Positions 1-5,828 of a stretch of DNA of 6,277 nt are shown in pieces. Made by a program: the position numbers and the translations under genes. The stretch is from positions 1 through 6,277 of the forward strand of contig JASHWM010000216.1 in the NCBI GenBank assembly GCA_030044075.1, given 5' to 3'. Positions within the stretch are counted from its first letter, which is position 1. Each line of letters starts with the position of its first letter. The stretch comes from Candidatus Rhabdochlamydia sp. (GTDB lineage: Bacteria; Chlamydiota; Chlamydiia; Chlamydiales; Rhabdochlamydiaceae). The notes below the pieces were generated by a model. It was not told where the DNA came from, did not search any database, and worked only from the letters and a program-made list of their open reading frames with translations.

Positions 1-695
1 AAATATTGAAGACCTTTGTCTATTCTCATCCCGAAGCGACGATCAATTGGTCCACCCACATCGGGATCGATGAAGCGGGAAAGGGAGATTTTTTCGGGCC
101 GCTCTGCATTGCAGGTGTGCAAGCAGACAAAGGACAGATCGAAAAATTCTTTCAGCTCGGCGTCAAAGACAGCAAGACAATGAGCGATGTAACAATAAAA
201 AAACTCAGCGAGCAGATCAAGCAGATCGCCCCTCATTCGATCGTCAAAATTACACCCCCCAAATATAACCAGCTGTATGAGAGCTTTGGCAACCTCAACC
301 ACCTCCTTGCCTGGGGACATGCGACGGCCATCCAGGAGCTCGTCGAAAAAACCGGGTGCAAAGAGGTGATCATTGACCAATTTGCCGGAGAGCACCTTGT
401 CATTCAGGCCCTCAGGAAAAAAAAAGTTGAGGTCTCCCTGTCCCAGAGGCATCGGGCTGAAGAAGACCACGTCGTCGCAGCAGCCTCTATCCTAGCAAGA
501 GATGCCTTCCTCCATGGCCTTGACCTTCTGGGACAAAAGCTCGGCATCGAGCTCCCCAAAGGGGCCTCCCAAAAAGTCATCGAAGTAGGAAAAGCCATCG
601 TGCAAAAGCATGGAGAACAGGCGCTTGAGTCTATCGCCAAACTCCACTTCAAGACGAAGGACGATATATTAAAAGATGGTTTTCCCCACCCTTGA
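1..695 (+). CDS. rnhC: Ribonuclease HIII, 5'-truncated by the window edge
   Basis: RNase HIII cleaves the RNA strand of RNA/DNA hybrids in the cytoplasm, acting in replication and repair. The frame is open to the left edge (an ATA codon precedes a TTG at base 6), so about 229 C-terminal residues are visible. Numbering from that TTG, the catalytic Asp-Glu pair is D22-E23 within IDEAGKGDFFGPL, followed by DSK (55-57), D124 in VIIDQF, and the acidic block E152-E153-D154 before AAASILAR. The GKGDFFGP form marks HIII rather than HII. The full protein is usually about 300 residues, with an N-terminal TBP-like substrate-binding domain of roughly 80. That domain is absent here and presumably lies upstream, so TTG is probably not the true start. 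The whole fragment follows chlamydial RnhC as I remember it, including LLAWGHAT and KLHFKTKD. All visible catalytic acids are present and no frameshift is seen. Confidence 0.93.
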   Translation, partial: ILKTFVYSHPEATINWSTHIGIDEAGKGDFFGPLCIAGVQADKGQIEKFFQLGVKDSKTMSDVTIKKLSEQIKQIAPHSIVKITPPKYNQLYESFGNLNHLLAWGHATAIQELVEKTGCKEVIIDQFAGEHLVIQALRKKKVEVSLSQRHRAEEDHVVAAASILARDAFLHGLDLLGQKLGIELPKGASQKVIEVGKAIVQKHGEQALESIAKLHFKTKDDILKDGFPHP

Positions 696-716
696 AAAAG
701 ACCGTGGGATGGACCT

Positions 717-749
717 ATCTCAAAATTAATTTTTCAGAGAGATTTTTTT
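717..749 (+). terminator. Possible weak intrinsic terminator after rnhC
   Basis: TCTCAAAA (718-725) can pair with TTTT (731-734) plus GAGA (737-740), leaving a 2-base bulge and a 5-base loop. A run of seven T follows (743-749). The stem is AT-rich and imperfect, so it would be a weak hairpin. Its position, 22 bases after the rnhC stop and before the pot operon, is what makes termination plausible. Confidence 0.35.
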
Positions 750-776
750 GCAGTTTCCTTAGAAAAAACCTATGTA
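748..776 (+). promoter_or_regulatory. Tentative sigma-70-like promoter for the pot operon
   Basis: TTGCAG (748-753) and TATGTA (771-776) are separated by 17 bases. Each matches only three of six consensus positions, so the call rests mainly on spacing and location. The surrounding 696-851 gap is AT-rich and is the only non-coding space before potA, so the operon promoter is expected somewhere here. A start near base 783 would leave a leader of about 70 bases. No operator or riboswitch structure was recognised. Confidence 0.2.
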
Positions 777-851
777 ATTAAATCCATGATGATTAAAATC
801 TGCGCTTTTGTCTCTTGTTTTGCTTTAAATGTTAATTAGGGTGAATAGGAA

Positions 852-1940
852 GTGAGAAGTATTAAACTGATCAATATCCGCAAGTCCATCAGCGATGGGA
901 TGGTCATTAACGATGTCAGCCTGCACATCCCTGCAGGCAAGTTCTTTGCACTCCTAGGGCCTAGCGGCTGCGGGAAGACGACGCTCCTCAGGCTCATTGC
1001 CGGCCTTGACAAGGTGGACTCCGGCAAAATCATGCTGGGAGACAGCGACATTACCGACCAGCCGATCCATAAAAGGCCTATCAATATTGTTTTTCAAAAC
1101 TATGCCCTTTTCCCGCATCTGAACGTTTTTGATAACGTGGCCTATAGCCTGAAGCTTAAAAAGCTCCCCAAGATCCTCATCCAGCAAAAAGTCCTGAACA
1201 TCCTTTCAGCCTTCCACCTGGAAAACCATATTTATAAGCTGACCTCCCAGCTTTCCGGCGGACAGCAGCAAAGGGTTGCCCTCGCCCGGGCGATCGTCAA
1301 TGAACCGGACGTTCTTTTACTTGACGAGCCCCTAGCTGCCCTCGACTTCAAACTTCGTGAAAAAATGTTGATCGAGCTCATTGAGCTCCAGGAAAAGCTC
1401 CAGACGACCTTCTTGTATGTCACGCACGACCAGTTTGAAGCACTGACCGTGGCAGACCAGATGGCGATCATGAACCATGAAGGCCAAATAGAGCAGATCG
1501 GGACCCCAAAAGAGATCTACGAGTTCCCCCTGTCCTCTTTTGTGGCAAAGTTCGTGGGAACAACGAACATCCTCCAGGGAACTTTGAGGAATATTGACCA
1601 GCCTGAAATGGAAATCCCCGACCTGGGAAGGCTAAGCCTGTACATCCCCCAGAAAAAGCCTTGGATGAAGGAAGGGTGCGATGTCATGATCAGCATCAGG
1701 CCGGAAAAGATCTTCATCACCAAAAAAGAAGTTAAAAACTTTTCAAATGTCCTCAAGGGAACTGTCCAGTCCATCGTGTACCATGGCCGCTCCACACAAT
1801 ACAACGTTCTGCTCAAAAACCAAATGCGCCTTCAGGTTTTCGAACAAAATGAGGAACATTTCCCGCAAGAAGTGATCGACTATGACAATGAGGTCTTTTT
1901 ATATTGGCAAAAAGAAAACGCGGTGCTGCTTGAAAAATGA
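852..1940 (+). CDS. potA: Spermidine/putrescine ABC transporter ATP-binding protein PotA
   Basis: PotA is the cytoplasmic ATPase that powers polyamine import through the PotB-PotC channel. At 362 residues it is about the usual length for PotA. The ABC domain (about 1-240) is complete: Walker A GPSGCGKTT (36-44), Q-loop Q82 in VFQNYALFPH, signature LSGGQQQ (134-140), Walker B VLLLDEP (154-160) with catalytic E159, D-loop ALD (163-165) and H-loop H192 in THDQ. The C-terminal part (about 275-355), with ISIRPEKI, is a TOBE-type regulatory domain. The start is GTG. It is supported by AGGG at 838-841 with about 10 bases spacing and by the N-terminus fitting the family; the nearer AGGA at 847-850 is too close to serve. 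The stop overlaps the potB start (ATGA), so the two are translationally coupled. Related ATPases serve sugars, iron or phosphonates; the downstream PotB, PotC and PotD favour polyamines. Confidence 0.93.
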   Translation: MRSIKLINIRKSISDGMVINDVSLHIPAGKFFALLGPSGCGKTTLLRLIAGLDKVDSGKIMLGDSDITDQPIHKRPINIVFQNYALFPHLNVFDNVAYSLKLKKLPKILIQQKVLNILSAFHLENHIYKLTSQLSGGQQQRVALARAIVNEPDVLLLDEPLAALDFKLREKMLIELIELQEKLQTTFLYVTHDQFEALTVADQMAIMNHEGQIEQIGTPKEIYEFPLSSFVAKFVGTTNILQGTLRNIDQPEMEIPDLGRLSLYIPQKKPWMKEGCDVMISIRPEKIFITKKEVKNFSNVLKGTVQSIVYHGRSTQYNVLLKNQMRLQVFEQNEEHFPQEVIDYDNEVFLYWQKENAVLLEK

Positions 1941-2803
1941 AATCAAAAATACGCTCTAGCCTACATCTTCCCTTTGCCCTTGGAGTCCCCGCACTCCTCT
2001 GGCAGGTCCTGTTTTTTTATTTGCCCCTTGTCCTCCTTCTTGCATCCAGCCTGCTCGTCTTTCCTGAAGAAGGGTTTGCACGGATCACCTTTGAAAAACT
2101 CTCTGCTTTTTTCCAGCCTCTTTATTTAAAGATCATCTTTTCCTCTATCCTGCTTGGCTTCTCGAATGCATTCCTTTGTTTTTTGATCGCCTATCCCCTG
2201 GCCTATTTTCTTGCCTTCCGCTTTAGGAAATGGAAAAACTTCTTCCTCTTTTTGATCATTGTCCCCTTCTGGACCAACTTTTTGCTCCATGTATATGCCT
2301 GGTTCTTTGTTTTGGAAAAAGAAGGGTTCATCAACCATGTCCTCATGTCTGTTGGTCTCATCTCAGAACCGATCCATTTTCTCAATTCGATGTTTTCCAT
2401 CATGATCATGATGGTCTATTACTATCTCCCTTTCATGCTCCTGCCCATATACTCCTCTTTGGAGAGGTTCGATAATAAGCTGATCGAGGCGTCCTTGGAC
2501 CTTGGCGCCACTTTCCTGCAGACTTTGAGAAGGATCCTCCTCCCCCTTTCCCTGAGAGGGATCCGCTCCGGTTTTTTTCTCGTCTATATCCCCTCCTTTG
2601 CGGAGTTTGCTATCCCTGAGCTGATGGGAGGAAATACAAAGATGTTCGTTGGCAACGTCATCTCCCTGTATATTTTGGGAGAGAGCACAGGAGAGTTCGG
2701 GGCGGCCTTTACTGTTGTCAGCATCGCATTTTTAAGTGTGAGCGCAGCGATCTTCTACAAGTTCATCAAGTTTCTGATCATACCGAGGGGAAGCCATGTT
2801 TAA
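1937..2803 (+). CDS. potB: Spermidine/putrescine ABC transporter permease PotB
   Basis: This is one of the two inner-membrane permeases that form the polyamine translocation path. At 288 residues it is close to the usual PotB length. About six hydrophobic segments are visible near residues 15-40, 65-95, 101-122, 150-172, 205-225 and 256-282. The cytoplasmic EAA loop, which docks on the ATPase, is clear: EASLDLGA (184-191) followed by ILLPLSLRGI (200-209). After it, FAEFAIPELMGG and the MFVGNVI stretch follow the PotB pattern rather than PotC. The ATG overlaps the potA stop in ATGA. No Shine-Dalgarno is visible in the preceding bases, so initiation probably depends on ribosomes finishing potA. 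It overlaps potC by 8 bases. Confidence 0.92.
   Translation: MKSKIRSSLHLPFALGVPALLWQVLFFYLPLVLLLASSLLVFPEEGFARITFEKLSAFFQPLYLKIIFSSILLGFSNAFLCFLIAYPLAYFLAFRFRKWKNFFLFLIIVPFWTNFLLHVYAWFFVLEKEGFINHVLMSVGLISEPIHFLNSMFSIMIMMVYYYLPFMLLPIYSSLERFDNKLIEASLDLGATFLQTLRRILLPLSLRGIRSGFFLVYIPSFAEFAIPELMGGNTKMFVGNVISLYILGESTGEFGAAFTVVSIAFLSVSAAIFYKFIKFLIIPRGSHV
2785..2792 (+). promoter_or_regulatory. Ribosome-binding site of potC
   Basis: GAGGGGAA lies just before the potC ATG at 2796, inside the last codons of potB. It is the clearest Shine-Dalgarno match in the operon and fixes the potC start despite the 8-base overlap. Confidence 0.65.
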
Positions 2804-3566
2804 AAAAACTTCGAGCTTTCTTTTTATCGCAGCCACCTATCTTTTCTTATACCTCCCTATTGTCATCCTCGTCCTCTTTTCTTTTAACACCGAAGGGTTC
2901 CCTTCCCCCTGGAAGTCCTTTACTTTGCGATGGTACCACGAACTGCTTCATTCGATCTATCTATGGGATGCTTTCTACAACTCGCTCATCATCGCGATCT
3001 CTTCTACCTTCCTGAGCTTGCTGATTGGAACTTTCCTTCTTTTTTACGCAGCCCAAGGCGGAAGGGTCGGTTCGTTTTTAGTTCTTTTTTATGGCAACCT
3101 GGTCATTCCCGAGACGATCCTCGCCGTCAGCCTTCTTGGGTTCTTCTCTCTCATCTCGGTCCCTTTAGGGCTCACAACACTGATCATTGCCCATACTGTC
3201 CTCGGTCTTGGTTTTGTTATACCGATGGTCTACATCAAATTTCTAGAGCTGGACTACAGGCTGACCGAAGCCTCCCTGGTCCTTGGCGCAACGCCCATCC
3301 AGACCTTTTATAAAGTGATACTGCCTCTTTTAAGGCCGACCCTGATCACAACAGCACTCCTTGTCTTCATCGTCTCGTTCGATGACTTTATCCTCTCTTA
3401 CTTTGTCGCAGGCAGCGCTACACAGACGCTCTCTCTTTATATCCTATCGATGATCCGCTCTGGCGTATCGCCAACTGTCAACGCCCTCTCATCAGTGCTC
3501 CTAGCGCTTAGCAGCCTGCTTGTGATGCTCTTCTTTTCCTTAAAAACCCGCACCCAGTTCTTTTAA
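2796..3566 (+). CDS. potC: Spermidine/putrescine ABC transporter permease PotC
   Basis: This is the second inner-membrane permease, expected to pair with PotB. It has 256 residues, about the family length. Hydrophobic segments lie near 7-30, 61-86, 92-120, 124-148, 180-203 and 228-248. The EAA loop reads TEASLVLGA (157-165) with ILPLLRPTL (175-183). The C-terminal block SFDDFILSYFVAG (194-206) followed by RSGVSPTVNALSS (221-233) is a recognisable PotC signature. The ATG lies inside the end of potB, and a good ribosome-binding site, GAGGGG (2785-2790), precedes it, so this gene can initiate independently as well as by coupling. Its TAA stop abuts the potD ATG with no spacer. Confidence 0.92.
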   Translation: MFKKTSSFLFIAATYLFLYLPIVILVLFSFNTEGFPSPWKSFTLRWYHELLHSIYLWDAFYNSLIIAISSTFLSLLIGTFLLFYAAQGGRVGSFLVLFYGNLVIPETILAVSLLGFFSLISVPLGLTTLIIAHTVLGLGFVIPMVYIKFLELDYRLTEASLVLGATPIQTFYKVILPLLRPTLITTALLVFIVSFDDFILSYFVAGSATQTLSLYILSMIRSGVSPTVNALSSVLLALSSLLVMLFFSLKTRTQFF

Positions 3567-4637
3567 ATGGCCAAGTTTTTCACACGCTCCCTTATCGTCA
3601 TATTTTGGCTGATCGTTGTTTCCCTGTTCCTCTATCTGCCAACGTTCTCCACCAATGATCCCAAAAGCATCAACATCTTTACCTGGGGAGATATCCTAGA
3701 GCCCAGCGTCATCACTGAGTTCGAAGAAAAGACGGGCTATAAAATCCGCTTAAACTACTACTCTTCCAATGAAGAGCTCATGGTAAAGCTTAAAGCGACG
3801 CAAGGAAAAGGGTACGATCTTATCATCCCTTCAGACTATGCCGTAAGGATCTTGTCAAAAGAAGGCCTTTTAAAGCCCATAGATAAAACAAAGCTCAACT
3901 TTTGGAACGACCTTCACCCTTACCTCCTCGAGCATTTTTTTGACCCCTCCAACACCTATTCCATTCCTTTTGGATGGGAGATCTATGCCCTCGGCTACAA
4001 CAATCAGACATTTACAAAGACGTTTATCCCTAGCTGGAAGATGATCTTCGATAAAGACCTGATCGATTATAAGATCGCCATGATCAACGATCCCATCGAG
4101 GCTGTGCAGTTTGCTGCTTTCTATCTCTATGGCCCTGTTGACACTCTCTCTGAGAGCGACGCAAGTTCTGTAAAATCCCTCCTCCTTGAGCAAAGAAAAT
4201 GGGTAGAAGCGTATGCGGATTCCCGAGGCGACTATTTCCTTGCGACAAAGAACTGCCCGGTCGTCATCGCCTCCAGCTCCTATATCCAGCGGTCGATGAA
4301 AAAGTTCGATTTTATCAGCCTTGCAATTCCCGAGGAAGGGTCGTTCATCACCATCGAAAACCTCTGCATCCCCAAATACTCCGAAAAGGACGAGGCCGTC
4401 TATAAGTTTATCAACTATTTGTACCGCATAGAGTCTACGAAAAAACAGTATGAGACCTACGGTTTCTTCCCCGCAATACGCACGCTTGTCCCCTATCTCA
4501 ACCTGGACAAGGAAACACGAAAACTCCTTCTGTCCACGCCCAAAGAGTTCAAGAAATACCATTTCTTCTCAACGGTCATCCCCGAGCAGGAAATCAGGGA
4601 TATTTGGCTTGAGGTCAAAACAAGGTCTGAGCAGTAG
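3567..4637 (+). CDS. potD: Polyamine-type ABC transporter substrate-binding protein PotD
   Basis: This is the extracytoplasmic solute receptor that delivers substrate to PotBC. It has 356 residues, similar to E. coli PotD. Residues 8-25 form a hydrophobic signal or anchor after a short basic start. No lipobox cysteine is present, so it is either cleaved and periplasmic or membrane-tethered. The mature part follows the family: INIFTWGDILEPSVITEFEEKTG-type opening (35-57), YDLIIPSDYAV (83-93), YSIPFGWEIYALGYN (131-145), MINDPIEAV (172-180), and NLCIPKYSEKDEAVYKFINYL (265-285). By eye alignment with E. coli PotD, W40, S89, Y91, D175 and E178 of the pocket are kept, but other contact positions differ (see findings). 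The ATG directly follows the potC stop without a visible Shine-Dalgarno, so translation is probably coupled. Polyamine binding is the likely role; the exact substrate is open. Confidence 0.87.
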   Translation: MAKFFTRSLIVIFWLIVVSLFLYLPTFSTNDPKSINIFTWGDILEPSVITEFEEKTGYKIRLNYYSSNEELMVKLKATQGKGYDLIIPSDYAVRILSKEGLLKPIDKTKLNFWNDLHPYLLEHFFDPSNTYSIPFGWEIYALGYNNQTFTKTFIPSWKMIFDKDLIDYKIAMINDPIEAVQFAAFYLYGPVDTLSESDASSVKSLLLEQRKWVEAYADSRGDYFLATKNCPVVIASSSYIQRSMKKFDFISLAIPEEGSFITIENLCIPKYSEKDEAVYKFINYLYRIESTKKQYETYGFFPAIRTLVPYLNLDKETRKLLLSTPKEFKKYHFFSTVIPEQEIRDIWLEVKTRSEQ

Positions 4638-4638
4638 C

Positions 4639-5733
4639 TCAATGGATAAAATTCACATAGAAATAATCCGATAGTACCGGGTTATTTTTTGATACAGGGT
4701 ATGATAGGGGTAAAAAAACACTGTTGGGAAGTGTGGTAAGCAGGCCCTTGTGCGCCATGGAATAGTAGATGACATGACGAAGGAAGCTCTCATCGAAGCC
4801 ATAGGCGGGGAACTTGTTCCCAAAACCTTGCGGATGAATATCATCGACTATGATCGAGGGATGGATAAAAGCGTTTGGGTTGCGCTCCCGATAAAGGATA
4901 TACCCTTTCATGGCCTTTTCCATTTGGACCATAGAATGGATGAGTTTTCCACCGCAGCTTCCAGCATATATCGGCGAGTATTCATATTGGCCTTTTCCTT
5001 CATATAAATGCACTCGGTTATGAAACAAGGTCTTTCGATAAAATCCTTTTGTATCAGGACCGTTCAGCCAATCGGCCACAGCTCTCTCAGTGGAACCAGA
5101 TAGCTTGTCATCAGAATCGCGGATACTTGCCATGGCAACGTTCGGGTCATCAAATACAAGGAGCCTCCACATAGCTCCTGGGTTATGGGCAATGGAATTG
5201 GACTCCATCAAAAAAACTTCAACAAATGGAAACCTGCAAAATAAATCATCGATCAAAAAAGCAAGGTCGTTTGCGAGGTAGATCCGCACTCCCCACCCTG
5301 GGTATATCTTGGGGATTTTGGATAGAGTAATGCTCAAGGGTTTTACATATGTTTGATAAAAAGTTTTATCTTCAAGGCGATCCTCATTTTTTGATTGATA
5401 GACCGTTTGTTTGTTGACAATAGGAACAGAGAGCCCAGTATGAGAAGGCTTCCAAAAAAGGGAATAGGCAATGATCTTTTTATCATTTCCAGGAAGCTCG
5501 TTGATCTTTCTTGCAACTTTAAATAATGCATCAAGCTCCTCTTTTGTCTCTGGAGATTGCTCGACAAGATCATAAAGCTCATTTAAGTACACTGGGGGAA
5601 AAACTTCAGAAAACCTGACAACCTCTGTAGAAAGACCATCTTTAACAAGATTTTGCGACCATAAAACACTTCCACAAAGCAAAAATAATATGCAAAAACT
5701 TGCTAATAATCTCTTTCTGTTCACAAGAAGCAC
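4639..5733 (-). CDS. Sec-targeted glycosyltransferase-like protein (putative)
   Basis: The specific protein is not one I can name. At 364 residues it begins with a basic stretch and a hydrophobic segment (about 9-26) typical of a Sec signal; a cysteine at 20 lacks a proper lipobox. The rest matches a pattern I recall from a family of glycosyltransferase-like proteins: YPGWGVRIYL (144-153), MWRLLVFDDPNV (188-199), the acidic motif SIRDSDDKL (203-211) resembling a metal-binding DxD (D206, D208), RAVADWL (217-223), GSCGGKL (258-264), and YGFDESFLRHVIY (311-323), where relatives have a G-x-DQ-x-FL form. A GT-A-like fold is inferred, not shown. The first in-frame start is GTG at 5733, with another GTG three codons on; neither has a clear Shine-Dalgarno, and a stop lies three codons upstream. 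The stop codon is one base from the potD stop. The role, donor and acceptor are unknown. Confidence 0.6.
   Translation of the reverse strand: MLLVNRKRLLASFCILFLLCGSVLWSQNLVKDGLSTEVVRFSEVFPPVYLNELYDLVEQSPETKEELDALFKVARKINELPGNDKKIIAYSLFWKPSHTGLSVPIVNKQTVYQSKNEDRLEDKTFYQTYVKPLSITLSKIPKIYPGWGVRIYLANDLAFLIDDLFCRFPFVEVFLMESNSIAHNPGAMWRLLVFDDPNVAMASIRDSDDKLSGSTERAVADWLNGPDTKGFYRKTLFHNRVHLYEGKGQYEYSPIYAGSCGGKLIHSMVQMEKAMKGYILYRERNPNAFIHPSIIVDDIHPQGFGNKFPAYGFDESFLRHVIYYSMAHKGLLTTLPNSVFLPLSYPVSKNNPVLSDYFYVNFIH
4661..4690 (+). terminator. Intrinsic terminator of the pot operon
   Basis: AAATAATCCG (4661-4670) pairs with CGGGTTATTT (4678-4687) as a 10-bp stem with one G-U wobble and a 7-base loop. A T-run (4685-4690) follows at once. 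It starts 23 bases after the potD stop and reads correctly for the plus strand. It lies inside the 3' coding part of the convergent minus-strand gene. On the minus strand the tail after the hairpin is only a short, interrupted T stretch, so it should act mainly on potD transcripts. Confidence 0.7.
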
Positions 5734-5748
5734 TGATTTCTATTTTTA

Positions 5749-5754
5749 ATTATG
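5749..5754 (-). promoter_or_regulatory. Possible -10 element for the glycosyltransferase-like gene
   Basis: Read on the minus strand this is CATAAT, five of six matches to TATAAT, in an AT-rich stretch just upstream of the GTG at 5733. No convincing -35 is found at a 16-18-base spacing. The leader would be very short if GTG 5733 is used, and a few bases longer for the GTG at 5724. Confidence 0.2.
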
Positions 5755-5775
5755 CATTCGCTGAAGCGCAGAAAC

Positions 5776-5815
5776 TTCATTGCACATGGAGAGTTTTCTC
5801 ACCATGTGCAATGAG
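5776..5815 (-). terminator. Strong hairpin, probable terminator of the jelly-roll gene
   Basis: Bases 5777-5789 and 5802-5814 are perfect inverted repeats of 13 bp (core CATTGCACATGG / CCATGTGCAATG). There is an outer G-U pair, and a small GAG/CTC inner stem closes a TTTT loop after an A-A mismatch. It lies 14 bases past the stop of the minus-strand gene ending at 5829. The minus-strand tail begins AGTTTCT, a poor T-tract, so it may be an inefficient terminator, an mRNA-stabilising stem, or a protein-binding dyad. Confidence 0.5.
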
Positions 5816-5828
5816 CACGAAACGTTTG

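Noticed and set aside
6..8. TTG as the true start of rnhC.
   Set aside because: The frame is open to the edge and the family has an N-terminal domain of about 80 residues. The catalytic motif would lie only 20 residues from this start, so the gene most likely begins outside the window.
808..836. TTGTCT and GTTAAT with a 17-base spacer as a potA promoter.
   Set aside because: The start point would fall a few bases before the GTG and remove the AGGG ribosome-binding site from the transcript, so it is less likely than an upstream promoter.
696..851. Searched for a small RNA, riboswitch or short gene in the gap before potA.
   Set aside because: Only a weak hairpin with a T-run and weak promoter-like hexamers are visible. 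No conserved RNA core or convincing short reading frame was seen.
3870..4562. Long open frame on the minus strand, opposite potD (230 codons).
   Set aside because: potD is a clear family member over the same bases. The antisense translation has no recognisable motif and is a shadow of potD codon usage.
4634..4648. Bases reading GTAGCTCAATGGATA resemble the 5' D-arm region of a bacterial tRNA.
   Set aside because: No matching GAGC for the D-stem, no acceptor pairing and no T-arm follow. The stretch is explained by the two converging gene ends, and a tRNA remnant or attachment site cannot be supported.
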